Assembly (NCBI GenBank): GCA_031274925.1
Contig: JAISPL010000057.1
Location: 41,576-105,575, forward strand
Length of the DNA stretch: 64,000 nucleotides
Source of the DNA: Syntrophobacterales bacterium
Lineage (GTDB): Bacteria > Desulfobacterota > Syntrophorhabdia > Syntrophorhabdales > Syntrophorhabdaceae
Direction: 5' to 3'
Positions 37,018 through 46,772 of the stretch are shown here, one piece after another (position 1 is the stretch's first letter; the number at the start of each line of letters is the position of its first letter). A program made the position numbers and the translations under genes. The notes beneath the pieces are model-generated. The model saw only the letters and a list, made by a program, of their open reading frames with translations, did not search any database and was not told the origin of the DNA.

Positions 37018-38619
37018 TCATGTGTTCTGGCTCAGGATGGCGGTATACGCGTGAAGTCTTTTCAGGAGCATCTCCTTACCCGCACCCCCATGTATGAAAT
37101 CCCAGGGAAAGGTCTCATTTTCCGCCCTTTCCCGGAGTACATAGAAATTCAGGTTTAACGGACTCTCCCGAAGCTCTTTGGCGAAGCTCTCGCATGAGGC
37201 GAGTCTCCGGATCATCCATGAGAGCCTTCTGTCTCCTCTGGCGAGTATTCCTTGCAGGATGCTGAATTTTACTGACTCGTGAGTATAGAAGGTATTGTCC
37301 ACTTTTCCTAAAATTTTCTTTAGTCTTGCGAGTTTTGATTTGAGCGTGGCCAAATCGTCCATGGGGAGCCACTGAAAAGGGGTGGAGGGTTTGGGCACAA
37401 AGGGACTTGCATGTACCGTGATACTTCCCACAACTCCTTTTTTTGCTCCCGCCCTGATCATAATATGCTTCAGTTGTTTTGTCAGGCTTCCGATGGCGTC
37501 CACGTCCTCCATGGACTCACCGTAAAGACCTACCATGAAATAGAGCTTCAGGTTGAAAGGCTTTATGGAGAGAATAGCCTCTATTTTGTCGAAGATTTGC
37601 TCATCAGACAGAGGCTTTCCGATTGAGCGGCGCAGTCTCTCCGTTGCAGCCTCGATTCCGAAGGTGAGGGTCTTGATATCATCCTTGATGAGTTCTATGA
37701 CAGAAAGGGGCACTGCGTCCATCCGGAGGGATGGGAGATGGGGGGTCATGCCTCTTTCCTTGAGGTCTTTGAGCAGGGAGACAAGATGAGGATGGAAGGA
37801 GACGCCGCCCCCGATGAGACCTACATCCTTAACCGGTGCCTTAAAGTCAGACAGGTCATCGTGGGTGAAGTTATACGAGTGCCCGAGAAGACAGAACGGA
37901 CAACGGGAAGGACAACCCCGCGTTCCCTCGACGAGGAACATGTCGGAAAATTCCGTGGCGTTGCTGATGACCGCTGAAGCGCCGAGAGTTTTGCCTTTGA
38001 ATCTTCTTATTTTTACGTTGAAACCGGAGGGCGCGAAGGATTCTACTGTCCCGTGTTCTCCATAGGATACGCTGAGCTTCCTGGGGTCGTATACGAAATC
38101 GAAGGAGCCGATCTGATCCAGCACATCAGCCCTCTTCCCGCCTCTTTGCTCCCGGTAGACCTCCATGAAGGAGGGAAGGGTAGCCTCCGCGTCGCCCATG
38201 ATGAAGAGGTCTATGAACTGGTGAAGCGGTTCCGGGTTGGACGTAACGCACAAGCCCCCTGCCACAACGACGGGTTCTCCATCCTTTCGTTCTTCCGACA
38301 GGACGGAGATAGACGACCCGGCGAGCATCCGTGGCACGCTGATATAATCAAGTTCAAAGGAAAGGGTGATGAAGATGATTTCGAAGGCCGAAAGAGGCCT
38401 GCTGCTTTCCACGGAGAGAAACCGGCCATCCTCTCCGGTAAAACACCTCTCACATACCACATCGGGCATGTCATTTAAGATTTTATAAAGGATATGGATG
38501 GCGAGGTTCGACATCCCGATATAGTAGGAGTTGGGAAACACCACACATACCGGGATCTTCCCATGCCATTTTTTTATTGTTACACCCCGCTCCCGGGACG
38601 CTTCTTTTTTCTTTATCAA
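37018..38619 (-). CDS. B12-binding-type radical SAM protein
   Basis: 533-aa cytosolic radical SAM protein of the B12-binding-domain class. An N-terminal cobalamin-like Rossmann domain (VCVVFPNSYYIGMSNLAIHI, FITLSFELDY, VVVAGGLCVTSNPEPL) precedes the [4Fe-4S] motif CPSRCPFC near residue 240 and a TIM-barrel core. The usual DxHxxG cobalamin motif is not evident. Substrate unknown. It starts with TTG 39 bases after ftsZ on the same strand and may be read from the dcw transcript. Similar proteins are often annotated YgiQ-like or as TIGR03960-type; I cannot choose. Confidence 0.8.
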   Translation of the reverse strand: MIKKKEASRERGVTIKKWHGKIPVCVVFPNSYYIGMSNLAIHILYKILNDMPDVVCERCFTGEDGRFLSVESSRPLSAFEIIFITLSFELDYISVPRMLAGSSISVLSEERKDGEPVVVAGGLCVTSNPEPLHQFIDLFIMGDAEATLPSFMEVYREQRGGKRADVLDQIGSFDFVYDPRKLSVSYGEHGTVESFAPSGFNVKIRRFKGKTLGASAVISNATEFSDMFLVEGTRGCPSRCPFCLLGHSYNFTHDDLSDFKAPVKDVGLIGGGVSFHPHLVSLLKDLKERGMTPHLPSLRMDAVPLSVIELIKDDIKTLTFGIEAATERLRRSIGKPLSDEQIFDKIEAILSIKPFNLKLYFMVGLYGESMEDVDAIGSLTKQLKHIMIRAGAKKGVVGSITVHASPFVPKPSTPFQWLPMDDLATLKSKLARLKKILGKVDNTFYTHESVKFSILQGILARGDRRLSWMIRRLASCESFAKELRESPLNLNFYVLRERAENETFPWDFIHGGAGKEMLLKRLHAYTAILSQNT

Positions 38620-38658
38620 CCTCTTCTCTGTATATTATAGTGCATGGGCTTTATATTT

Positions 38659-39822
38659 TCAGTCCGCCTGTTTCCTTAAAAAGGTCGGTACATCGTACCT
38701 GTCATCGTCGATATCTATACGCTCGTTCTTTCCTTTTATATCCTTATATTCCACTGCCACTTTCTTCTTCATGAAGGGCGGCATATCCTCGTCGTCAAAG
38801 AGTCTGCTCCCCAGTTTCAGCGACTCAACCTTCCCGTCTTGATCCCGCCCCGCTATCTGTTCTTCAAAGCCTGTGGCAATAACGGTAATCCGGATATTAT
38901 CGTTCATATTATCGTCAAATACGAGACCCCAAATAACCTTTGCATCCTCGTGAGCCTGTTCCTGGATCAGGGTAGAGGCCTCATGGACTTCGTGTAGCTT
39001 CATGTCCGTATTGCCTGTCACGTTTATCAATACCCCGCGGGCGCCGTGAATTGATATATCCTCAAGCAGAGGACTCGATATGGCTTTTTGCGCTGCTTCC
39101 TTGGCCCGGTTTTCTCCTGATGCCATGCCTACTCCCATGATTGCCATACCCCTTTCGCTCATTATGGTCTTTACATCCGCAAAATCGACCACGACATGCC
39201 CTGAGCCGACGATGAGATCGGAGATGCTTCTCACTGCGTTTAAGAGGACTTCATCCGCTTTGAGAAAGGCTTCCATGATGGTCATATGCTTACCGCCTAT
39301 GGAGAGGAGTCTCTGGTTAGGGATGGTGATCAGAGAGTCAACCCTGGTCTTGAGCTGTCCCACGCCGTATTCCGCCTGTTTCATCCTGTCCCTTGCCTCA
39401 AAGGCAAACGGTTTTGTTGCAATTGCCACGGTGAGTGCGCCCAGTTCTTTTGAAATCTCGGCAATGACGGAGGATGCCCCGGTGCCGGTGCCCCCTCCCA
39501 GACCGCAGGTAATAAATACCATGTCCGCGCCCTGCAAGTGGTCCCTTATCTTATCCACGTCCTCAAGGGCCGCTTTCTTGCCTATCTCCGGGTCGGCACC
39601 TGCACCTAGGCCCCGGGTGAGTTTCTGTCCTATCTGGATTTTGAGGGGCGCTTTGCACATGGCCAACGATTTCACGTCTGTGTTGACGGCGATAAACTCC
39701 ACCCCCTGCACGTTCGTTTCGACCATGTTGTTTAGAGCGTTGCAGCCGCCTCCGCCCACGCCGACAACTTTCAGTTTTGCTGAAAAACCGTTTGTTTCAT
39801 CCATATAAAACGCTGTGTTCAC
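38659..39822 (-). CDS. ftsZ: FtsZ, cell-division tubulin homologue
   Basis: 387-aa GTPase that polymerises into the Z ring. [18 protein letters not shown] at the N-terminus, tubulin signature [11 protein letters not shown] near residue 115, T7 loop region [12 protein letters not shown], and the C-terminal peptide [13 protein letters not shown] that binds FtsA. Start assigned to the GTG at 39822, since GAGGAGGT lies 5 bases before it; the ATG at 39804 gives a more usual length but has no ribosome site. It lies 11 bases after ftsA. Confidence 0.97.
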   Translation of the reverse strand: MNTAFYMDETNGFSAKLKVVGVGGGGCNALNNMVETNVQGVEFIAVNTDVKSLAMCKAPLKIQIGQKLTRGLGAGADPEIGKKAALEDVDKIRDHLQGADMVFITCGLGGGTGTGASSVIAEISKELGALTVAIATKPFAFEARDRMKQAEYGVGQLKTRVDSLITIPNQRLLSIGGKHMTIMEAFLKADEVLLNAVRSISDLIVGSGHVVVDFADVKTIMSERGMAIMGVGMASGENRAKEAAQKAISSPLLEDISIHGARGVLINVTGNTDMKLHEVHEASTLIQEQAHEDAKVIWGLVFDDNMNDNIRITVIATGFEEQIAGRDQDGKVESLKLGSRLFDDEDMPPFMKKKVAVEYKDIKGKNERIDIDDDRYDVPTFLRKQAD

Positions 39823-39833
39823 CGCGTACCTCC

Positions 39834-41081
39834 TCAAAAGATTTCTTTAAACCAACCTCTCATCTTGTCAAGTAATTGTCTGCTGTTTATCATCTTCCCA
39901 AACTCTCTGACGGGATAGAATCCCTGTTTTTTCACCTTCCCTGCCTTGAATCCGTGTAGGAGAAGACCGACTCCTGTGGCATATATGGGGTTATTCACCA
40001 CATCGACAAGCCCCCCGACGCCAATGGGATAGCCTCTGCGTGCCGGAAGATTGAAGATGCCTTCCACATACTCTGGCAGTCCCTCCAGGTTTGAACATCC
40101 CCCGGTGAGCACCACGCCCGATGCGAGAAGTTTCTCGGAACCCGATTTCCGTATCTCTTCGTAAATAACGGATGCTATTTCCTCTACCCGGGGCTCTATG
40201 ATGTCCGCAAGAGTCTTGCGCATGAGGGTCCGGGGTTTCCTCCCCCCCACGCTCGGCACGTCGATCGTTTCATTTGCCCCGATCACATCCGAGGATGCGC
40301 ACCCGTATTTTTTCTTTATTTTTTCCGCCTCCTCAAGTGGAGTGCGAAGGCCGATCGCGATGTCGTTGGTAATATTGTTTCCCCCGAAGGGCAGAACGGA
40401 TGTGTATTTTATGCTCCCATTCGAGAAGACGGCGATGTCGCTTGTGCCGCCGCCCATATCCACCAGGGCTACTCCGATCTCCTTTTCTTCCGCCGTGAGC
40501 GTTGCCTCGGAGGAAGCAATCTGGGCAAGGACGATTTCCTGGACGGTGAGTCCTGCGAGCTTGCAGCACCGCATTATATTCTGGGCCGACGAGACGCTCC
40601 CGGTAATAATGTGAACCTTGACCTCAAGCCTCACGCCCGATATGCCTGTTGGATCCCATATCCCGTCCTGGTCATCTACAATAAACTCTTGAGGAATTAC
40701 GTGAATAAGCTCCCGGTCCGCAGGTATGGCGACTGCCTTGGCCGCATCAATCGCCCTGGTTATATCGTCCGCTTTGACTTCCTTATCCTTGATCGCCACG
40801 ACCCCGTTGCTGTTGAAACTCTTTATATGGGGTCCGGCAATGCCGGCGAGACAACCTTCGATCTTTACCCCCGCCATAAGCTCGGCTTCCTCGACAGCCT
40901 TTTTGATGGAATTGACGGTGCTGTCCATGTTGACGACCACGCCTTTTCGGAGGCCGGTGGAAGGGTAGGATCCGATCCCGATGACATTGATCTTGTCTTC
41001 TATGACCCGGGCCACGACAACGCAGATCTTCGTGGTTCCAACGTCAAGGCCTACAAGGAGCCCTCCTTCCTCTTTCAGCAT
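39834..41081 (-). CDS. ftsA: FtsA, actin-like division protein
   Basis: 415-aa ATPase that anchors FtsZ to the membrane. Actin-fold phosphate motifs [14 protein letters not shown] and [13 protein letters not shown], adenosine motif [12 protein letters not shown], the 1C subdomain between, and a C-terminal amphipathic targeting helix [13 protein letters not shown]. Lies between ftsQ and ftsZ, 1 base after ftsQ. Confidence 0.96.
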   Translation of the reverse strand: MLKEEGGLLVGLDVGTTKICVVVARVIEDKINVIGIGSYPSTGLRKGVVVNMDSTVNSIKKAVEEAELMAGVKIEGCLAGIAGPHIKSFNSNGVVAIKDKEVKADDITRAIDAAKAVAIPADRELIHVIPQEFIVDDQDGIWDPTGISGVRLEVKVHIITGSVSSAQNIMRCCKLAGLTVQEIVLAQIASSEATLTAEEKEIGVALVDMGGGTSDIAVFSNGSIKYTSVLPFGGNNITNDIAIGLRTPLEEAEKIKKKYGCASSDVIGANETIDVPSVGGRKPRTLMRKTLADIIEPRVEEIASVIYEEIRKSGSEKLLASGVVLTGGCSNLEGLPEYVEGIFNLPARRGYPIGVGGLVDVVNNPIYATGVGLLLHGFKAGKVKKQGFYPVREFGKMINSRQLLDKMRGWFKEIF

Positions 41082-41082
41082 A

Positions 41083-41784
41083 TCAACCCTTCCTTTCCTG
41101 GATTATGGCACCCTTCTCAAACCGCGCATCTATGCATTTTATCAGGAGCCCTCTTTTTTTGGCATCCTCAAAAACCGTGACCGCCCTTTTCAGCCTCTTG
41201 TCCTGATCCTCTTTTCCAAGGATGATCTCCACGCCGCTTTCAAGGCCAAAAAGAGTGATGCTTCCTTCATTGTAGTAAATCTCGGAAAGACTCTCTTTCT
41301 TTAGCAATCCCCCTTTAATCCAAGAGCTTACCTCACGGTAGACGCTTTTCACATCGCCTTTGTCACGGGCATTTATAATAAAGAGGCCCTTCCCATCTCC
41401 TTTTATGAGTCCTCTGTAAGGTTCTCCGTCCTCATCAAGTACGTGTATATTCCCTCCGCCGTCCACCCACAGGGCACAGGGCTTCTTTTCCTTCACGTCG
41501 ATAAGGATGGAAAAGGGGTACATGCGTTTGACACTCACCTTTTTCACGAAAGGATGGGACGCGATCATCTCTTTCATTTTCGCCGCATCTATTTTGAGAA
41601 GACTTTCCCTGAGTAAAGGAGATATTTTGTTCATTATATCCGCTTCTCCTAATTGTTGCACACCGCTTATCCTGACGTTCTTGAGAAAAAATATAGGTTC
41701 ATCCTTCGAAAAAAGATAGATGAGGGTCAGAACCGACAAAGCGCATACTGGTATAAGGAAAAGCATGGAGAGTATCTTTTTCAT
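41083..41784 (-). CDS. ftsQ: FtsQ, divisome membrane protein
   Basis: 233-aa bitopic protein: cytoplasmic stub, one membrane helix (residues 4-25), POTRA domain (FFLKNVRISGVQQLGEADIM, PFVKKVSVKRMYPFSILIDV), then the FtsQ beta domain. It bridges early and late divisome proteins through FtsL/FtsB. Overlaps ddl by 4 bases. Weak sequence conservation is normal for FtsQ; order and POTRA support the call. Confidence 0.92.
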   Translation of the reverse strand: MKKILSMLFLIPVCALSVLTLIYLFSKDEPIFFLKNVRISGVQQLGEADIMNKISPLLRESLLKIDAAKMKEMIASHPFVKKVSVKRMYPFSILIDVKEKKPCALWVDGGGNIHVLDEDGEPYRGLIKGDGKGLFIINARDKGDVKSVYREVSSWIKGGLLKKESLSEIYYNEGSITLFGLESGVEIILGKEDQDKRLKRAVTVFEDAKKRGLLIKCIDARFEKGAIIQERKG

Positions 41785-42689
41785 ATCTTCAGTGCGGCCC
41801 CCAGCAAAATTTCCTCCACGAGACCGTCAAAGGTTCCTCCGAGATTGATCCATGCCTTCGGTACGAGGGAGTTTTCCGTCATGCCCGGCGACGTGTTTAT
41901 ATCAATTACCATGGGCACTTCGTTTTCGATAAGCATGTCAATCCTCACAGAACCTGCTAGATCAAAGACTCCGCATACTTTAAGAGCCGTATCAACAGAC
42001 CTCTTTTCCGCCGTCTCACTGACGGGTGCTGGGACGATGTATTCCGTCATACCCTTCGTATATTTCGCCTTGAAATCATAGAACCCGCTCGCCGGCCTCA
42101 CCTCTATCGTCGGAAGGGCCTGGCCGTTCACCACCGCCACAGTGATCTCCGGGCCTTTCACAAACTTTTCCACCAACACCTTTTTGTCATATCGAAATGC
42201 GGTCTCCAGGGCATCATTCTTTTGAGAGTCCTCCCGGACAACGGAGATGCCTATGGTCGAGCCTTCGTTTGCGGGCTTCACCACAAAGGGGAGCGGGAAA
42301 TCCACCGCATCTCCACGGGTTGCCACCGCATAGTCCGGTGTGGGAAGCCCAATACCTGAAAGAATGAGTTTCATAGCGATCTTGTCCATGGCGGTCGAGG
42401 ATCCGAGAACGCCAGGACCTGTGTAGGGAATGCCCATAATCTCGAGAAGTCCCTGGACCGTGCCGTCTTCGCCCCACTTCCCATGAAGGGCAATATAGGC
42501 CACCTCGATTTTCTCATCCGTCAGCCTTTCAATCAAGCCTGAGGCCGGATCGATTGCCGATACGTGATAGCCCTTTCTTCGGAGCGCCTCCATGACGGCG
42601 TTGCCGCTCTGCAATGAAATCTCGCGCTCGGATGACCTGCCTCCCATGAGGACGCCTATTTTTTTCTGTTTCATGTGAACTTTATCCAT
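41781..42689 (-). CDS. ddl: Ddl, D-alanine--D-alanine ligase
   Basis: 302-aa ATP-grasp enzyme making D-Ala-D-Ala for the peptidoglycan stem. IGVLMGGRSSEREISLQSG at the N-terminus, ALHGKWGEDGTVQGLLE, VVKPANEGSTIGISVV, and the metal-binding end DINTSPGMTENSLVPKAW. ATG 42689 overlaps the murB stop by 8 bases and is preceded by GGGGG; ATG 42674 is an alternative. The frame is open further upstream inside murB. Confidence 0.95.
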   Translation of the reverse strand: MDKVHMKQKKIGVLMGGRSSEREISLQSGNAVMEALRRKGYHVSAIDPASGLIERLTDEKIEVAYIALHGKWGEDGTVQGLLEIMGIPYTGPGVLGSSTAMDKIAMKLILSGIGLPTPDYAVATRGDAVDFPLPFVVKPANEGSTIGISVVREDSQKNDALETAFRYDKKVLVEKFVKGPEITVAVVNGQALPTIEVRPASGFYDFKAKYTKGMTEYIVPAPVSETAEKRSVDTALKVCGVFDLAGSVRIDMLIENEVPMVIDINTSPGMTENSLVPKAWINLGGTFDGLVEEILLGAALKI

Positions 42690-43578
42690 CAAACCCCCAG
42701 AGTTCCACCTCTTCTTCAAGAGAGACGCCCTGTTTTTCGTAAACCTCAATCTTTACCTTATCTATAAGCGTCTTTATATCAGCCGCTGTCGCATTGCCGA
42801 GATTGATGATAAAATTAGCATGTTTCTCTGAAACCTGGGCGTCGCCGGCTCTCACGCCCTTCAACCCTGCCTGTTCAATGAACTTCCAGGCAGGCTCTCC
42901 TTCCACACTCTTGAACACGGAACCGGAGGAAGGGTACTCCATAGGGTGCTTCCTCCTCCTCTCTTCGTACACGTAGTCCATATCCTTTATGATTTCGGCC
43001 CTGTCCTTCGCCGTGAGAAAAAACCGGGCACCAAGCACGCACTGGGAAGACTTTATCGGAGAGTTCCTGTATCCGAACCCGTCTCCCGTATCCGCCGTGG
43101 ATTCCTTTACATCCGTCCGGTCCACCAGCCTTACTTCCTTCAATGTATCCGATACGACGGACCCGAAACTGCCCGCGTTCATTTTTACGGCGCCTCCTAC
43201 AGTACCTGGTATACCGAATAGTTTTTCGAGGCCTGAGAGTCCGCGCTTCGTGTTCTCCTGTATGAACTGCGTAAGAGAAAGTCCGCCTGAGACTTCAGCC
43301 ATTACGCCATCCCCGGCTTTCAGGTATCTCATATGCTTCATTTCCGTTGTCCTGATGAGGGCTTCGTCCAGGCCCTTGTCATGGACTATAATATTCGTCC
43401 CATTCCCCATGAACCTCGATTTGATCCCCTCACTATTCAGTCTATTCAATATGGTAATCAGATCTTCCTCGTCAGAAGGATACACGAGGAATCTCGCCGA
43501 TCCCCCAACCTTCATGGAGGTATACCGTTTCATGGGGATGTCCGTCATTATGGTCCCCTTCACTCCTTTCCAGTCCAT
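42682..43578 (-). CDS. murB: MurB, UDP-N-acetylenolpyruvoylglucosamine reductase
   Basis: 298-aa FAD/NADPH enzyme reducing enolpyruvyl-UDP-GlcNAc to UDP-MurNAc. IPMKRYTSMKVGGSARFLV (FAD domain start), GIPGTVGGAVKMNAGSFG near residue 115, the proton-donor region YPSSGSVFKS, and final KHANFIINLGNATAADI. The single Tyr-insertion loop is short, as in type II MurB. The start overlaps the end of murC by 19 bases; a later ATG at 43548 is possible but would trim a conserved strand. Confidence 0.95.
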   Translation of the reverse strand: MDWKGVKGTIMTDIPMKRYTSMKVGGSARFLVYPSDEEDLITILNRLNSEGIKSRFMGNGTNIIVHDKGLDEALIRTTEMKHMRYLKAGDGVMAEVSGGLSLTQFIQENTKRGLSGLEKLFGIPGTVGGAVKMNAGSFGSVVSDTLKEVRLVDRTDVKESTADTGDGFGYRNSPIKSSQCVLGARFFLTAKDRAEIIKDMDYVYEERRRKHPMEYPSSGSVFKSVEGEPAWKFIEQAGLKGVRAGDAQVSEKHANFIINLGNATAADIKTLIDKVKIEVYEKQGVSLEEEVELWGFDG

Positions 43579-44936
43579 ACGGATTTGAGCCTTTCATCGA
43601 TTTTGTTCACATCGCCGGCGCCAAGGGTGATTACCACATCGCCTGGCTTCGCATTCTGTAATACCAGCTCGGCTGCGTCCTCTTTTGATGGAGCGAACAT
43701 TACATTTTTGTGTCCGCTGGCCTTAATTTTCTCTGCAAGGATATATCCAGAGACCCCTTCTATCTTCTCTTCCGATGCGGCGTATATCTCCGTGACGATA
43801 AGAAGGTCGGCTTCGTTGAAGGAGGTGACGAACTCGTCCATAAGGGCACTGGTCCTGGTATATCTGTGAGGCTGGAAGATCACCACTACCCTGCCTTTCC
43901 ACATGCTCCTCACGGCGGAGAGCGTGGCCCTTATCTCTGTCGGGTGATGACCGTAATCGTCTATGAGTTTGATGCTACCGTCCCACTTTACTTCGAGTCT
44001 TCTCTGTATGCCGGAGAAATCTTTCAGGGCGTCCCTGATGGCTTCGAAAGGAATATCAAGCTCAATGGCCACGCCGATTGCGGCCAGCGTGTTCCTCACA
44101 TTATGGATACCTGGCAGGGTAAGGCTGATGTCTCCGAGTCCATACTCCCTGTAAATGACTTTGAACGTGGTCTGAAAGCCGTTATAAGTAATGTTTTCAG
44201 CCCTGAGATCGGCCTGTTTCGAGAGTCCGTAGGTCATATATCGCCTCTTTAAGGACGGGATCAGGCTCTGGAGATTGGCGTTGTCGATACAGATGATGTC
44301 GAGGCCGTAGAAGGGCACCTTGTTCAGGAATGTCAGGAACGCTGACTTTATCTCGGTTATATCTTTGTAGAAATCAAGATGTTCCAGATCAATGTTGGTT
44401 ACCACCGCAATAGTGGGGAAAAGGAGAAGGAATGTGCCGTCGCTCTCATCGGCCTCCGCCACGAGATATTTACTATCGCCGAGTTTCGCGTTGCTGCCAA
44501 GGCTTTTCAGTTTCCCTCCGATTACGCATGTGGGATCTATTCCCGCATAGCCGAGAATGGAAGAGACAAGGGATGTGGTCGTGGTCTTGCCGTGAGCGCC
44601 TGCTACCGCGATACTGTATTTCATCCTCATGAGTTCCGCGAGCATCTCGGCCCTCTGTATCACCGGCACGAACTGTTCTCTCGCCTTCAGGACCTCCGGG
44701 TTATCGGTCTTTACCGCCGACGAGACTACCACTACGTCCGCGTCTTCGACATTTTCTACCCTGTGACCCTGAAATATCCGTGCTCCCATGCGTTCCAGTC
44801 TTTCCGTTGTATCCGTTTTCCTGAGATCCGAACCCGTCACCTTGAAGCCGAGATTAAGGAGCACCTCTGCGATGCCGCTCATCCCTATTCCGCCTATACC
44901 GACAAAATGTATCTTATCTATCTTATGAAATACCAT
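43560..44936 (-). CDS. murC: MurC, UDP-N-acetylmuramate--L-alanine ligase
   Basis: 458-aa Mur ligase adding L-Ala to UDP-MurNAc. IHFVGIGGIGMSGIAEVLLN start, ATP loop VAGAHGKTTTTSLVSSI near residue 110, NIDLEHLDFY, TLPGIHNVRNTLAAIG, DDYGHHPTEIRATL (C-terminal domain signature), FQPHRYTRTSALM. Overlaps murG by 14 bases. Confidence 0.96.
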   Translation of the reverse strand: MVFHKIDKIHFVGIGGIGMSGIAEVLLNLGFKVTGSDLRKTDTTERLERMGARIFQGHRVENVEDADVVVVSSAVKTDNPEVLKAREQFVPVIQRAEMLAELMRMKYSIAVAGAHGKTTTTSLVSSILGYAGIDPTCVIGGKLKSLGSNAKLGDSKYLVAEADESDGTFLLLFPTIAVVTNIDLEHLDFYKDITEIKSAFLTFLNKVPFYGLDIICIDNANLQSLIPSLKRRYMTYGLSKQADLRAENITYNGFQTTFKVIYREYGLGDISLTLPGIHNVRNTLAAIGVAIELDIPFEAIRDALKDFSGIQRRLEVKWDGSIKLIDDYGHHPTEIRATLSAVRSMWKGRVVVIFQPHRYTRTSALMDEFVTSFNEADLLIVTEIYAASEEKIEGVSGYILAEKIKASGHKNVMFAPSKEDAAELVLQNAKPGDVVITLGAGDVNKIDERLKSVWTGKE

Positions 44937-45990
44937 GAAACATCCCCCTGATGATCCTTTCTGCCGAATCTTCTATATAAATTTTTCCTATGTTTTCTCC
45001 CATCTTTGCGATCAGCCCCGGTTCGCGCATCAGATGGAGCGCCACCTCGTAGAGCCGCTCCCCTGTCGCCTCATCGTCTGCGATTACATATCCTCCCCCC
45101 TCATTCTCCACACACTGGGCGTTTTTCCATTGGTGGCCCCCTGCGGAATAGGGATAGGGGATCATGATCGCCGCTTTTTTGAAGAAGGCCAGCTCGAATA
45201 TGGTGCTTGCCCCGGCCCGTGATATCACTACGTCGGACAGGCCATAATACTTTTCCATCGTGTCTGTAAAAGGGAAGATCTCGTGACGAACGCTGCTCTT
45301 GCCGTATGCTTCCCTGATACGCTCAAAGTCTTGGGGTCCTGTCTGATGATACAGGATTACGTTATGGTGATTTTCCATGTAAGGGAGCATGGCGATGATC
45401 GCTTCATTGATGCTTCTTGCGCCTCTGCTACCTCCGAAGACGAATATACCGAACGTCTTTTCATCCTTTGCCATGCCGGACTTTGTGAGTCCTTTTCTCA
45501 TGGGATTTCCTGTATGGGATACCCTTTTTGTTTTGAGATAGCTCTTAGTCTCGTCGAAACTTATGAACGTCCATTTTACGAACCAGGAGAGTATCTTATT
45601 CGCAAGTCCCGGCTGCACGTTCTGCTCATGGATGAAACTTGGCACCCCAAGGATGACTGCAGCGAGAACGACGGGCACGGAAGTAAATCCTCCCATTCCC
45701 AGGACCGCATCCGGTTTCTCTCTTTTTATCATTGCCATGGCGACAAATACACCCGTGATCACGCTTATAAGGGTCGAAAACTTCTTCAAAGCCGACTGCC
45801 CGAGGAACTGTTTCGCTTTTATATAGAGAATTCTGAATCCACGCTTCGGGATGATGCTGCTCTCCATACCGTAAGGGGTGCCAATAAATACCGCTTCATT
45901 CCCCCGGTCCAGACCTGTAAAAGCTTCCGCCACCGCAATGCCAGGAAATATGTGACCACCTGTACCTCCCGCTGAAATGAAAAGTTTCAT
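44923..45990 (-). CDS. murG: MurG, lipid II-forming GlcNAc transferase
   Basis: 355-aa peripheral membrane GT28 enzyme making lipid II from lipid I and UDP-GlcNAc. LFISAGGTGGHIFPGIAVAE with G loop 1, MGGFTSVPVVLAAVILGVPS, HEQNVQPGLANKIL, FVFGGSRGARSINEAI (G loop 3), and the donor-site ISRAGASTIFELAFFKKAAI. Start ATG overlaps the stop of the preceding membrane-protein gene by 4 bases. Confidence 0.96.
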   Translation of the reverse strand: MKLFISAGGTGGHIFPGIAVAEAFTGLDRGNEAVFIGTPYGMESSIIPKRGFRILYIKAKQFLGQSALKKFSTLISVITGVFVAMAMIKREKPDAVLGMGGFTSVPVVLAAVILGVPSFIHEQNVQPGLANKILSWFVKWTFISFDETKSYLKTKRVSHTGNPMRKGLTKSGMAKDEKTFGIFVFGGSRGARSINEAIIAMLPYMENHHNVILYHQTGPQDFERIREAYGKSSVRHEIFPFTDTMEKYYGLSDVVISRAGASTIFELAFFKKAAIMIPYPYSAGGHQWKNAQCVENEGGGYVIADDEATGERLYEVALHLMREPGLIAKMGENIGKIYIEDSAERIIRGMFHGIS

Positions 45991-46772
45991 ATCCGGCCTC
46001 CCCCTCCCTTCAACATGATCCCCATGAGGGGCGCAAGGATAATGAGGGTGATTACGGGCTGGTAAAGGAGTCCTGCCGACATCCTGAACCCGAGGACGAA
46101 AAGGATGTCTACTGCCACGTAAATAAATCCGAAAAAAGCCAGCATTTTTAATGCTCCGGGTTTTTTCAGGAACCCCATGAAACTGAAGGCAAGCATGGTG
46201 AATGTGACCGCCAGTAGGAGGTATTTATCCATACTGCCCATGGGTAACCCGGCGCAGGTAATGGCCGTCTTCTTTATGAGAAGGTAGACGAGAATACCCA
46301 AGGCATAACAGCCCATGAGAATGGAAAGACGCCCCCTCTCCATGATGAAGAGGAAAAGGATAATAGCGGCGGACATGGCGATGAGTAAGAGAGGTCTTCC
46401 CAGAAGGAAAAGATTGAAGCATACGGAAAGAAAGAGTATCGACAGGGCAGTTGCTTCTTTGTGCAGCCCATTGTCCTTTTCCCACATAGAGACAAGGTAA
46501 AATGCGATCCCGTAAAAGGAGAGAAGCATAGTCACCGGCTCAACGACGGGCTGTTTGCGGATCGACGGATAGAAGAAGAATGTTGCTGTCGCGAGAAGGG
46601 AGAGGGCGATCACGGGGTACTTCATGGCAAGTATATAAGGCCCTGGAATACGCCCGATAAGATAGCAGGAAGCAAGACCGGCAAATATGAGAAGGGTCTT
46701 GACAAGGGTAAACTCTCGGAAAATGCCATAAAGGAGCAAAGCAGCAAGTATGTAAATCGTCACCTTCTTCAT
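45987..46772 (-). CDS. Polytopic membrane protein in the ftsW position, without SEDS catalytic motifs
   Basis: 261-aa protein with about eight hydrophobic helices lying exactly between murD and murG, where ftsW belongs, and overlapping both by 4 bases. FtsW is normally about 370-400 aa with ten helices. Faint SEDS echoes are visible: RKQPVVEPVTMLLSFYGIAF resembles QPSE-LAKL...YLA, and LGRPLLLIAMSAAIILFLF resembles the QPDLGT helix. The large outer loop with HTDFIFA...EELG and the PFISYGG segment are absent. I infer a highly divergent or catalytically dead SEDS relative; an unrelated replacement is possible. Role unknown; coupling suggests it is expressed with the division genes. Confidence 0.75.
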   Translation of the reverse strand: MKKVTIYILAALLLYGIFREFTLVKTLLIFAGLASCYLIGRIPGPYILAMKYPVIALSLLATATFFFYPSIRKQPVVEPVTMLLSFYGIAFYLVSMWEKDNGLHKEATALSILFLSVCFNLFLLGRPLLLIAMSAAIILFLFIMERGRLSILMGCYALGILVYLLIKKTAITCAGLPMGSMDKYLLLAVTFTMLAFSFMGFLKKPGALKMLAFFGFIYVAVDILFVLGFRMSAGLLYQPVITLIILAPLMGIMLKGGGGRI

